This document shows positions 35,501 through 45,660 of a stretch of DNA of 64,000 nt, one piece after another. Source of the stretch: Telopea speciosissima (taxonomy: Eukaryota > Streptophyta > Magnoliopsida > Proteales > Proteaceae); the NCBI RefSeq assembly GCF_018873765.1, contig NC_057916.1, forward strand, positions 10,682,001 through 10,746,000, in the 5' to 3' direction. The notes beneath the pieces are model-generated. The model had not been told where the DNA came from. It ran no database searches and worked only from the letters and a program-made list of their open reading frames with translations. Numbering within the stretch: the first letter of the stretch is position 1; each line of letters begins with the position of its first letter. The position numbers were made by a program, and so were the translations under genes.

Positions 35501-38500
35501 TGTTAGTTTTACAATGTAAAAGACCAAAATAGCCTTTGTACATCTTCTTCCAAACTACCCAAAACTAAAATGACCATTGTACCCTTATTCCATCTCCAAC
35601 CTTGAAATAACAATTTTGGGCTCGAAATTAATGCTGCAACTCAATGAAAGCGATGAAGCTCCTGCACCTCAGTAGCGATTGAAACTCCAGCAACGCTCCG
35701 AGAAGGAAGGTACTTCTACTCTCTGGCCACTGAAACTCCTACAACTCTCTGGCTTACTCAACCCTCTACATCCACCAACACCAAGAGACCCTGGACTCAA
35801 CACCTGTTCTGTTCCTGCATAAGTCCTCTATCGTCCTGCCTTCTCTGCAAGAAGCAGATTTCAGATGGCGGTGTACAACTGTACAAGTAGTTTACTCACA
35901 AGTTTTTTTTTTTGTCCATCAGCAATAGTCATGGCACCTCAGGTTTCATTGTCAACCGCTGCTTCTTCAATCTGTTACCAAATTCTCTGCCATGAGAACA
36001 TCGCTGAAACCTGAAACTCCAAATTCCTCTAATATTAAGGATCAAAGTGGCAACTTTCCATAGTATCAAATTGCAACAGGTAAAAAAATGCAATAACAGC
36101 CATAATGATTTAAATCGAATCCAAAACCTTAATACAACTACCAGATGGGGAGTGGAAAGAAATCAAACACACTAGTATCTCACGACCTTGCAACGAAAGT
36201 AACGTGTGGTGGTGGGGCAAAATCAGATGGCGCACTGAAACTGCCGAGCAATGGAGACAGAGGCACCATACTCCACCGCAACCTCAAGCTCAGCCCTCGC
36301 AGCCTCTTCAGAGGCCAAAACAACGAGTCTCTTGATCTCCTCCCTCCTCCCTCCTGGCAACCACAAGCTTCCATCAATGGAAAGACTGACCATTTGCCCA
36401 CTTCTTTGGGATGATCTCCGCAATCCCATCAATGGAAGAAACAACATTGGCAACAATCTCGTCCTGACCCAGAGAGACCCTGGTGACCTTAAGAACGCTA
36501 CAAGTGCTGGTCCTCAAGTACAGAAGGGCAGACCACAAGCGTGCTCAATCTGCTCCTTCCAGTTCTTATGGGTCAAATCGACTGGTATGGGAATCTTCTT
36601 TTTCTTGAGGAACTGCTTACCCGATAGCTTTGGAAGGAGAGGAATGACTCGTTTATCGGCAAAGAAGAGATCACAGGAGTTGCAGAGCTTGCGCTTGGCC
36701 TCGAATGGGCGGTAATCAGTTTTGAGCTTGGAAAGCTTGAGGACCTTCGAGATGGGGATTTCATTGGCCTGAACTTTCTTTTTGGCGGCTTCAGAGGTGA
36801 GACGAGCTTTGGAGCGACCATAGATGATGAGACAGAGTTCCTCTTCAGGGGAGTGGAGAGGGTGTGGTAGAGGGATCTTGTAAGGGTTTGTGCGGCCATT
36901 TGCAGGGATCTTCTTAACGGTTAGAATGAGATAGAGCCATAGAGCAAGTCAACTTCCTCTATTAGCTGGGCTTTCTGTTGCTTTTTCTTTGATTTATTCC
37001 ATTTCAGAAGGGCATCAACTGCCTTTCCAACGGTTCCTGAACTAACCCCAGATGATCTCGAAGAAGGTGCAGGAACAGAGGACTCAAACTTGATTTTTTC
37101 CTACAATAGATTCTAATTTATCCGAAAGGGTATTATGGTAAACTCCTATCGCCATAAGGGTATTTTGTCCTTTTACGAATTTATGGTCTGCTGACATCAT
37201 CACTTAACAGGTTCACCCTAACGAAATGGGTATTCCGTCAATCCCAAGGGGTCTATAAGTAAGGTAAAAACAAGGGGGTGTACAAGTAAACGGGACATAC
37301 CTCAGAGGGTGTACAAGAAGTTTACTCATTTAAATAAGGTCATTATCCATCCCATAAAAAATAAGGCCTAAAAGTACATACAGGGCTACTAAAAACGATC
37401 ACCACATCAAACAGAATTACCTAAGACAGCTGAGACAGTAACCGCAGTAAACCAGGATAAACATGAGACTTCTTTAAAGTAACGTAGATTAATACCTGAA
37501 GTCCATTCTATTGATCTGCTTAACTAAGTAATTCAATTACTCATGATTTTTCAATCAATTTCCGATCTGTTATTCATTATCATGATCTGTGGTTTTTCTT
37601 TACAGGCCTCTTGATCAAATCAACCCCTTGAATCTGAATCAGTTTTAATTCTCTTCATCACATGTAATTATTATTCCTGTATGAGTTTATAACTGCACGC
37701 TACCAATCCAGAAGAAAAAAGTGTACACTCCCTAACGTTTAATTACACCCTACATGCGATATAGTATATGTGACCAAATAATGCCCAAGGCCCCACTTGG
37801 AAACCAATTCCCTCAGTCAAGGCCATGACCTGACTTTTTGCCCCTTTGGTCCTTCTAGTGGTTTTCAGCGGGGCTTATCCTTATCAGAGGCTTCATGAGA
37901 ATTAGAAAAACACAACTTTCTTCAATTCATCTTCCAGCGAAGTTTTCCATATCTGTGCCAACATGAATAACCATCAATTATCAACAAATAATGACCACAG
38001 TTCGTAAATGTTCTTCCCGGATAGTCTACTTTTACTTCACTAAATTCATCCTCCCAAGCAGAATGATATCTGTTAGGCAAATAGATGCCAGCTCACATTA
38101 AATATAGTCGTGCAATGGAAAAAAGGAGCTTTTTTATACAAGAGCATTACCTCATCTTTATCAATTATTCCCGAGGCCAATGCTCGATATATCTTTGTAA
38201 TCCTCCTTTTTACCCCGAGATCCATGTTGGTTTCCCTTCAAACATTTGACATGTAAATCTCAATGAAGTCAAACAAACAAAATTACTCAACAAGAACAGA
38301 AAGAACTCGAACAAAAATATACCTGTCATGCAGAGATAAAAATGGAAGAAAATACAAGTCTTGTTCAGGATCTTCAATAATACAGGATTAGAAACAGGAA
38401 TAGAACTTTCAATTCCGACCCCCCACAGTGAGAATAGCTCTAAATTTTAATATTATGGATGTCCATATAAGGTATTTGGCTTAGGGTTGAATTCTGGATC

Positions 38501-41500
38501 TAGTAAGTATAAAAGAATTGAGAGGGGGTTTGGGATTAAAATAGTAAAATTCAACAAGACTTTCCCTAGATCCTGCAAACAAATAAAAGGTACTCCCTCG
38601 ATCCCACAAAGTAGTCATGTTTGAACTTCTTCATTGTCCCCACAATGCCCTATTGAATTTGTCATAATTATTTCCTATGAGCTTAACTAAATAGAGGTAA
38701 TTTTGGAAACAAGGTTCGAAATAGGGGGTGATTAATGCATTAACAACCACCTCGTAAACTGTGGGTTTCTCAAACAAGACTGTTTTTGGGACAGATGGAA
38801 TATAATAACCCAATACAATCCATGCTTTGGAAACATAGAAATGATAGAATAAAGAATAGAAAATCAATATTCAAGCCAAACTACGATGTCACAATCAATG
38901 AAGCAATTGTCTAAAACCACAACAAGAGCCAGCAACAATCCTATCAAGAGTCAATACCACCTCATTTGAAAGACATTTACATCAAAAGAGGACTCTCTCA
39001 AAGATAACACACTAGACTATACTGTTCAAATCAATAGTTGAAGTGACTTGCAAATACTCAACCTTGAAACCCTTGTCAAACTTGGCAAACGACCAGACAA
39101 TACAGAGACTGAGGAAATTCTACTCTTTGGGATATGCAGCAGTTCATAATTAGTAGAAGTTTAAAAACTGTTTACGGTTTTTAAATAGAGCTGATTGGAG
39201 AGCGAAGATCCATGTGGTTTACCCCATTTAGTTGGGCTATGATGTTGTGATGCTGTTGTTGTAATACACTCCTTTCTCAAGGCCCGGGGTTCAATGTTGA
39301 GCAGTTATGAAGTGGTTCATAGCTAAGTCGGATCGATGCCCTAGAGTTTGTGTCATTGTTGTGTGCTCCTTATTAATTTCGGTTTCTTCTGGGATCCATG
39401 TAGCTGTTACCCCATTTAGCTGGGAGAAGGCTGAGTTGTTGTTGTTGTTAAAAACTGTTTACGGTCACTGGTAAAATTTGACAATTCTTTCTTAAGAAAC
39501 AAAGTTTTGATCTACAGGGAGATTTAGTAAGACTAATCAACTAGCCAGGTGATATTACAATACTTAATTAGGTTGACAAAACTCCACGATCATGAAGATT
39601 TTACAACATAGAGATCCATATATTACAGCATGTGTCCAAAAGAGAGTTGCCAATTTTGTCATTCATAGTGTTATGGTTTCAAGAATTCCCATTTAAATTA
39701 ATCAAGATTTACTGCATCTGTAAGTAATACATTGATGCAGCAGAATAGACGGAGAAGCACCAAACAAAAGTTGTTCATTTCTGCATCGAAGAGGCAGAGT
39801 TTGGGCCATTCTATTGGCCTCAATCAAAGGCATAACTTAGAGTTTCAACAGCATCAGACCTGTCACAGAATCCAGCCCATAATCATTATGCCTGATGATA
39901 CTCTCAACTGTGGGATTTACTTGGACCAAGGTTCCGCGGGCAATTATAATCTAGTTGCAAGGAAGGGACTGGAGATCGTGAGACAAGTACAGCTCACGGG
40001 CTCCATTCCATCCTTGTGGGAATAATTACAGCAATACAATGACAAAAAGAAGTCCCATTCAAGATCTTAATAATTGATGGTCATACTTCCATAAAGTCCA
40101 ACAGTGGAAAATGATTTACAAGATGTCCAAGCATGCTCATTGGGATATATTGAAGGGTCCAGGGTGCCTTGCACATGTTTTTGATAATAAATTAAGGATT
40201 AGTTCACAGATTGAGATTCTTATACTCACGAAAATGCCAATCAAGTTAGGAAGTTCATTGACGAAAGGTCAAATGTGTATACAGCTCTGGAGCAACTGTG
40301 TAAGTAGCCTAGACAAATTATGGAGAAGAAAAAAAGGGGATGCAAGTAAAAAGCAGGATAATTTAGTCAAGTGGGATAGATGATCTGCAGACACGTCTTT
40401 AAGGCCATCACCGTACAATTAAAGCAATCTTTAGCTGCCTTATTGATGTAGATAAGTCACTTGGGGCTTATTTTAGTAGAAATAAGCCTTGGGATGGGTT
40501 ATATATGTATTGGGCCTTTGATTCTATGTGTTTATTTTATAATTTGCCAATTTAATGAGCCTAAATTATGGGGAGAAAGTAGGAACATGGGATTTACTTC
40601 ATTGGTTTAGTTAGAGGTCCTGTTTTGACTTTTGAGTCTGTTTCCTTCATTATTTTAGTTTTCTAGTCAGTTTATGTTACCTTATTAGTTAAGGATTGTG
40701 TCAGGCCTTTCCTTTTTAGTGTTTGAGTCTGTTTTTGAGTCTTTGATGTAAGTTTATAAGGGGCTACAGCATTGTAGACGAATTTGATTAATGAAATATT
40801 GGCTTGAGCCTTTGTGAAAATCCTGAGATAGGAATACAGGATAGGTGAGATGCCCATTCCCTTCCCCCATCCCCTTCCATCGGTTCTTGATTCCAAGCCC
40901 TAAAGTTGTCCAATTGATCTCAAGGTTTATTCAAGTTGCTGGGATTTTCTTCTGTTTCAGATTGTTCTCATTCAAATCTGGAATTACCTCATCACAGCAT
41001 TGCTATCAAGATCCACCTTCACCCACCGAACCAGCAGAGACAACTCCACCATCGATTCAAGGGAAACTAAGGTTTCAAAACCCTAAGGCTATTCGATCTC
41101 TGTTCTGATTGTGTCTTCTATTTGGGATTTATCCTACTTTCAAGAAGAGTATTCAACCCATTTGCAACTTCAGTAGGTTATTGTTCCCTCATTTGAGTTC
41201 CCATTGTTCTCTTTCTTGTTCACTAGAGTTTTTCTATTTGATCCTGCCTGGGATTAGACCTATTCTGGTTCTAGTCTTACATTTTACTTATACATGAATT
41301 TATTGTCCCAAATGCTTTTTTTTTTGGGGGGGGGGGGGGGGAATTGACCTTTGGAAAACACTAAATATTATAGACTTGTAAATAGGAAATGAATTTATCC
41401 TTTCCACCTGAACTCAGTCATAGGAGAATGTATATTTCATTCATGCTCAGTATTGCAGACAACCTTGATCTGAAAGTATCTAGTTGATTCTCACCTCTTA

Positions 41501-43019
41501 TTCCCAATAGTTGATGTCCCATCAGCAAAATATGCAGCAAGACGGGCTTTGGCAAGCTTTGACTTGGCACAGAGCAATATTCCTAAAAGTTAATTAGTTA
41601 GTGAGGAACTGTATCAATGGTTCTGATACCAAGCAAACCACGATAATTAAATCACCAAGTGCAATTTCATTATTGACTTAAAACAGAAATAAATAACATC
41701 AGTTTTTTCTTCTTCTTTTTTCTCAAAAAAAAATAAAAATAGCCAATGTTCCAGGCTACAGAATGCAGCACAAAAAACAACAAATGGCCCTTTTCAGGAA
41801 TCCTCATTTGAACATTCAAAATTCAACTTTTTTTAGTAAGTAGTTCATTGTCACTACTCTTCCTTTTTTCCGTTCAAATGGACATTAGTCAGTCGTAATC
41901 CCCAGCCTGATTCTTCCCATGTTGCTCAATTGAAATGAATAGTCTTGGCATTATGTTGAAGCATGAGACTTCAGTCAGTTTACACAATATTTAAAAACAA
42001 ACAAGCCAAAAAGAGGCATACCTGATGTGCCCCTACCAAGTCGATGAACAGGAGCCGGAAGTGGTTCTTGTGAAAGCCCACATGAAGAAGAAGCCTTTTT
42101 ACTTGCTCTCCACTGGAGTTGGGTTAAAACCGTCCTTTGCTGGAAAAGTCCACCAGGTAGAACTTGTAGACCCGAAGGCTTATTCAAAGCAATCTGAATG
42201 CACATTTACAATTTAGAATTTCACCATAGATACACATACAGAATTATCGTATTGAAAAGGAAAAGGAAATCTTAGCTGTCTGAAAGTTTACAAACCAAGT
42301 CATCATCTTCGAAAAGAACTTCCAGCAAATACGGTGCATCTGACTCTCTCCAAGGAAGACGATGATAGACTAATTTCGAACCTTCTCTACATATTATTAT
42401 CATAATTCAAAATTATTTTTTTTCTCACGAACATCTTCCATACAAATGGGAGAAAAGGGTTAAAGTCAAATGCCTGAGAATTGTGTCGGGATCCTTTACA
42501 ACTTGGCCATCAACCATTATCTACAGAACAGGAGACGTCATCGTATACTTTGCAGATGGAACGACAAAGAATTCGATTACCGAAATGAGCAACAGAATAA
42601 TAAAATAGCAAATAAACGTACCTGCCCATTCCGTATCCTTTGTAACCAACTGCTCGAAATCAATACAGTAACTAACTATTAATTTGTAAGATGACTATAA
42701 GAAATTTATGACAAAAAAAAAAGATGAGTATAAGACACACACACACACACACAGGCATAGATTGACTCACCCTTCGAGGGGGGCTGAGTTATTGTACTTG
42801 GTTGAGTAGAATTCCACCAGGGTTGTTGAAGCTGTGTAGCATTTGATTTTAATAATTTGCTCAGAACAAACAATATAGGATCTGATCGTAAGATTCAAGA
42901 GCGAAGAGAATCGATTAGAAGCAGACACTAAACAAACCAGTGTTAGAATGTGGGAATACATCCTTGTAGGCTAGGCCATCGTTGAGTTCGGGCCATGGCT
43001 CTCCGAAGGTCTCCTCCAT
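23588..43019 (-). CDS. PUS5: RluA-family RNA pseudouridine synthase 5-like (complete, 14 exons)
   Basis: Coding exons: 42938-43019, 42771-42831, 42622-42649, 42474-42520, 42296-42386, 42022-42193, 41495-41582, 38151-38235, 35244-35319, 34960-35027, 27255-27324, 26160-26238, 24641-24734, 23588-23695; total 1149 nt, 382 residues, close to plant PUS5. Such enzymes isomerise uridine to pseudouridine in RNA; substrate and compartment are unknown. Seen: an S4-like N-terminal RNA-binding part (about 29-75), ALNKPSGLQVLPGG (105-118), HRLGRGTSG (153-161), a conserved Tyr in KIYRALASG (Y206), RPHQIRIHL (273-281), GDPLY and GDCGYYLHAHRL. In canonical RluA enzymes the motif is HRLD with the catalytic Asp; here position 156 is Gly. 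Intron 4 uses a GC donor (42473-42472); all others are GT-AG. Introns 7, 8 and 10 hold transposons. There is no clear targeting peptide: the protein opens MEETFGEPWPELNDG. Confidence 0.93.
25263..25430 (+). pseudogene. Fragment of mitochondrial-type large-subunit rRNA, flanked by a 28-bp direct repeat
   Basis: About 25300-25400 contains AGTACGAGAGGACTGGGTTGG, then GGTGTACCGGTTGTTATGCC, then GCCGGGCAGCTAAG. This is the order of the 3' region of bacterial-type 23S rRNA, and the wording fits plant mitochondrial 26S rRNA better than cytosolic 25S or, as far as I recall, plastid 23S. It is a scrap of about 100 bp inside PUS5 intron 12, so non-functional. A 28-bp sequence at 25263-25290 recurs exactly at 25399-25426, bracketing the scrap. 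It is most simply a NUMT patch from double-strand-break repair. Confidence 0.75.
25431..25529 (+). mobile_element. SINE 3' fragment of Au-like type
   Basis: GGGTAAGGCTGCGTACATTTG followed by CCTCCCAGACCCTGCAGTAG and a CACTGGGACG end matches the 3' half of tRNA-derived Au-like plant SINEs, and the reverse complement of the fuller copy at 60781-60944. It is followed at 25510-25529 by TTGTAATTACACCTTTACTG, which repeats (one mismatch) the sequence before it and looks like its target-site duplication. Confidence 0.6.
27325..30930. other. PUS5 intron 10, distal part, no gene recognised
   Basis: AT-rich with A-runs (27669-27688) and C/T-rich tracts at about 28775-28950 and 30000-30320 (C-run at 30001-30015). 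A short RTE-tail fragment lies at about 30598-30680 on the minus strand. Frames of 60-104 codons are low-complexity and overlap on both strands. Confidence 0.5.
30598..30680 (-). mobile_element. RTE-type LINE 3' tail fragment
   Basis: On the minus strand it reads AATAGAGCTGATTGGAGAGC, then ATCCATGTAGCCGACCCC and TTTAGTTGGGATAAGGCT and ends in TTG repeats. The same string forms the 3' end of the RTE copies at 39179-39447, 50017-50118 and 56397-57022. Confidence 0.7.
30938..31700 (+). mobile_element. Diverged LTR copy interrupted by another insertion
   Basis: 30960-31135 (GAAATAAGCTTTGGGATGGG and following) and 31546-31690 (TATTAGTTAAGGATTGGG, CCTTTCCTTTTTAGTG, then TATATAAGTTTGTAAG and an AATAAA signal) match successive parts of the solo LTRs at 40444-41286 and 48629-49378. 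About 400 bases between them (about 31145-31545, including GATTTAACGTGGTTCACACA) are absent from those copies, so they are a later insertion, perhaps a piece of another LTR. Neither outer border could be fixed. Confidence 0.55.
32536..33915 (+). mobile_element. 5'-truncated L1-type LINE with 13-bp TSD
   Basis: The open frame ending at the TAG at 33810-33812 encodes the end of a plant L1 ORF2: the C-terminal part of reverse transcriptase (GRLVLIKSVL), KKEGGLGIRRI, and a zf-RVT region with WKTSNSCSFS, RHCFTAWRI and CCLCWNNSEDLDHLFF. A 3' UTR of about 100 bp follows and ends in CACCCAAAAAAA. Identical 13-base flanks TTGAAAGAAGTTG lie at 32523-32535 and 33916-33928. Endonuclease and RT catalytic motifs are absent, so the copy is dead on arrival. 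The upstream codons of the longer frame (32499-32535) are host intron sequence. It is antisense to PUS5. The intact frame suggests a fairly recent insertion. Confidence 0.92.
35394..37327. mobile_element. Pack-MULE-like element with about 95-bp TIRs and 9-bp TSD
   Basis: The ends are inverted repeats of about 95 bases: the left starts GAGTAAACTTCTTCTATACC, and the reverse complement of the right starts GAGTAAACTTCTTGTACACC; both continue through GTTTACTTGTACACCCCCTT to the AGACCCC block. The flanks ATTTAAATA at 35385-35393 and 37328-37336 are identical, a 9-bp duplication typical of Mutator-like elements. There is no transposase. The 1934-bp interior carries a broken host-gene copy (about 36440-37085) and a GC-richer left part (about 35640-35900, 36140-36430) of unknown origin. 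It sits in intron 8 of the PUS5-like gene. Carriage of non-transposon gene sequence between MULE-type TIRs is the definition of a Pack-MULE. Confidence 0.85.
36380..37085 (-). pseudogene. Captured ribosomal-L1-domain (RSL1D1/UTP30-like) gene fragment, frameshifted
   Basis: Read on the minus strand, three frames in succession give one conserved protein: VGKAVDALLKWNKSKKKQQK; then, after a frame change near 36940, LILTVKKIPANGRTNPYKIP, EEELCLIIYGRSKARL, PISKVLKLSKLKTDYRPFEA, KLCNSCDLFFADKRVIPLLP and VDLTHKNWKEQIEHAC; then, after another near 36530, ALLYLRTSTCSVLKVTRVSL. These are signature blocks of plant ribosomal L1p/L10e-domain proteins involved in nucleolar ribosome assembly. Two frameshifts and stop codons make it a pseudogene. 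No intron is seen over about 650 bases. Frames at 36223-36456 and 36573-36899 are shifted readings of the same sequence. Confidence 0.85.
39179..39447 (+). mobile_element. RTE-type LINE tail, two joined segments, with 18-bp TSD
   Basis: It begins near AATAGAGCTGATTGGAGAGC, continues GATCCATGTGG..CCCATTTAGTTGGG, and after a spacer repeats GATCCATGTAGCTG..CCCATTTAGCTGGG and ends in TTG repeats. The flanks TTAAAAACTGTTTACGGT at 39161-39178 and 39448-39465 are identical over 18 bases. The 269-bp insert is a 5'-truncated RTE 3' end in which the tail occurs twice. It lies in PUS5 intron 7. Confidence 0.85.
40444..41286 (+). mobile_element. Solo LTR (843 bp) with 5-bp TSD
   Basis: The flanks CTTAT at 40439-40443 and 41287-41291 match. 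It starts TGATGTAGATAAGTC and ends CTAGTCTTACATTTTA. Inside are GATGTAAGTTTATAAGG, a GCATTGTAGACGAATTTG block and ATTAATGAAATA, the layout of a plant LTR with promoter and polyadenylation region. It is collinear with the reverse complement of 48629-49378. There is no internal coding region, so it is a solo LTR. It lies in PUS5 intron 7. Confidence 0.8.
42736..42753. repeat. CA microsatellite
   Basis: About nine CA units lie in intron 2 of the PUS5-like gene, just below the exon 2 donor. Other simple repeats: AT at 8113-8141, 50985-51005, 58331-58352 and about 60768-60781; CA at about 61008-61024; CT at about 7428-7447. Confidence 0.85.
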
Positions 43020-44781
43020 TCGTTTGGCGCCTTTTCTTCCACTTTTCCCTCAATCAGGCCGCGCAGGCCTCAAACCATACTGGAGACTGGAGTCCACTTC
43101 AAGAACACTGTACAATAAAGCCGATTTTAAGCTCGGAATCGGGGTCGAATCAGTCCATTCGATCCGACCGGAATTATCCCAACAACCCTAGAATCGGCCT
43201 CTTATATTTTAAAACCTAGTCTCGAAAACCTAATTTGACGCTCTGGATCCAGATTCGGGATGGTCACCCTGAATTTCAATTTGAATCCGTGGATTCCGAT
43301 TTTTAAACAGTGGACTATAACATTATTATGTGTCTAATGGGGATCAATCGAGTATGCGGGCTTCAGATTTGAGTCACCATCGAGATATGTTAAAGGATTT
43401 GATTAACAAGTTTCATTAGTTTTGAAGCTTTTGACGTATTAAGCAAGAGCCTTACATTTGCTTACAAAGCTCCTTACTATGACATAGAAATAACTAACTA
43501 TGAGAGAGTTAGGATCATGGCTCCTCCCAATGTAGTCTGTGGCGATTTCAATGTTCTCTTTCTTATGAGAAGATAGGTGACATCAAGATAGATGATATTT
43601 CCCCTTTGAAGAACATATTAATACTACTGGAATAACTATCCTCTGCAATGGGGGTGGTGGTGGTGTTTCCTCAATGCTAGATGCCTCATGATCCATATCC
43701 AATTGCTTATATATTAATGAATTTACACATAATTTTGGAAGGTAAATTTTTGTATGGTCAACCCAACCCATATACATAATTGATGAATGAATATGTAATC
43801 TGATTTGCATGTGACTAGGGGACCTTAAGGTCTCTATGTGTTAACAAAATTTCAATCAATGTCCGATAAATCTAGTTGCCCACCAATCATTGTTATTGTG
43901 GGTTATTTTCCATCAAAATCACTCCCATTTTGAGAACCTTACAATTTTTTGGTTTACAAAGTAAAATGATTTAACATTTTTTATTGTGAAGTTGATTTTG
44001 TTGAAGTAAACGTTCTTAAATGGTCTACCTTACTAAATTCATTTCAGTGGCCAAAATATCTGTCATATTGTAGAATAAATAGTTCATGGGTTTTGTAGAC
44101 AAAAATAACTCAATATGTCAAATTCACATTTAACATTTCAACTAAAACAAAGTTTGTCAATTGACAGAATAGAGGTTTTAAAACTTATAGACTTAAAAGA
44201 ATGCATAGTAGTAATCATAGTGCTATAACAATGCAAAATGTGTCAATTGACTTATCAAGCATGCATGGATATATAAGTAGGTTTTATTTTGTTTTGCACT
44301 TACTTTGTCTTGTAAGTCTTATTGTTTTGTAATTCTTTTTCTTAAAATCTTAGATTTAGAAAATTGCTATCCAATGACCAAACATTGTAAAGCAGGAAGT
44401 ATCACGTTCAAATACTAATAATGCTCCCCAGTCTTAGGTAGATCTATAAGGCTTTTGATGCTACCTGATGTTTGCTTTTAAGGAAGAGGATCTCTAGAAC
44501 GCTAATGTGCAATGTATATCCTACGCCTCTCACATTCCATGCCATGAATCCCACATCTTATCTCCACCTTTAGAAAAAAAAGATTGTTACATTGTCATTG
44601 TGCACTTTTTCTCGCATGATTCTCTTTTTTATTATTTAAGGATGTAGTTCCCTGACCCCCAGTAAAAAAAAAAAGAAGGATACAATGCCAATGTCACATG
44701 ATTTTTTTTTTTTCTTTTATTTAAAAAAGTGGTTCTCAGTTCGGGAGTGCGATTTATGCCAGTACTCCAGGATCTTTATCC

Positions 44782-44922
44782 CCTCAATTTACCTACCCGT
44801 CAATTTCCTTAATTTCATCTAATAGGGGGTGCAAAAATGACCACCCTACCCCATTGCCCAGGAGAGGTCCACCTCCCCCTATTAGATGGAATTGAGGAAA
44901 TTGACGGATAGGCAAATTGAGG
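44782..44922. repeat. Inverted repeat with about 48-bp arms (MITE-like hairpin)
   Basis: The left arm (44782-44829, CCTCAATTTACCTACCCGTC..CTAATAGGGGG) is nearly the reverse complement of the right arm (44875-44922, CCCCCTATTAGATGG..AAATTGAGG), with about 45 bases between. No coding content. Confidence 0.8.
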
Positions 44923-45056
44923 AGATAATTTTCCCAGTGCTCCATGTATCTATATCTCTCATTCCAATAAAGATAGACATAGGGAGCACTGACATAGGCC
45001 ACACTACTAGACGAAATTAATTTCCCCTTCTTTTATCATTTTATGAGAGAAAATTT

Positions 45057-45660
45057 GGATCCTCTATGAATAACACAATTTTCAAAACACCCATTGATGT
45101 GGCATGTAGATTCTTCCCCCACATGAGCAGCGTGGCTGCATGGAAACCCTCTTCCCCTAGAAAAAAAATCTTCTGCAGTGTCCTAATCTTGCGGTGCATT
45201 GCAATGCGGGCTTGAGAGCTCGACACGTGGACGTTGCGACATCCAACCGTCTTGAGCTTGAGAAGAAAGAAAGAAAAAAACTACCTTGCATTCAGTTCGC
45301 ACGTTGGATGAAGCTTCTTCTACGTGTCGAGCTCTCAGGCTCGCACTACAGTGCACTGCAAAGGATTTCCTATATGAATAACACAATTTTCAAAACACCC
45401 ATTGATGTGACATGTAGATTCTCCCCCCACGTGAGCTGCATGGCTGCATGGGAACCCTCTTCCCCTTGGAAAAAATCCTTTGCAGTGCCCTAATCTTGTG
45501 GTGCATTGCAATGCGGGGTTGAGAGTTCGACACATGGACGTTGCGACATCCAACCATCTTGAGCTTGAGAAGAAAGAAAGAAAAAAAAAATACCTTGCAT
45601 TGAGTTTCGTATGAAGCTTCTTCCACATGTCGAGCTCTCAGGCTGCACTGCAAAGGATTT
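45057..45660. repeat. Tandem pair of roughly 300-bp units, each with an internal inverted repeat
   Basis: Unit 1 (about 45057-45362) and unit 2 (about 45363-45660) share TATGAATAACACAATTTTC, CCCATTGATGTGRCATGTAG, GTGCATTGCAATGCGGG, GACGTTGCGACATCCAACC and CTTGAGAAGAAAGAAAG in the same order. Within each unit GAGAGYTCGACACRTGG is mirrored by a later CACRTGTCGAGCTCTC, so the units can fold. The structure fits a tandemly duplicated fold-back element. No domain was recognised in its frames. Confidence 0.8.

Noticed and set aside
36145..36715. Plus-strand frames of 89 and 154 codons as a gene
   Set aside because: They are antisense shadows of the captured L1-domain pseudogene inside the Pack-MULE-like element.
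45041..45653. Several frames of 60-99 codons on both strands
   Set aside because: All come from the tandem fold-back units; the same peptides recur in shifted form and match no protein family.
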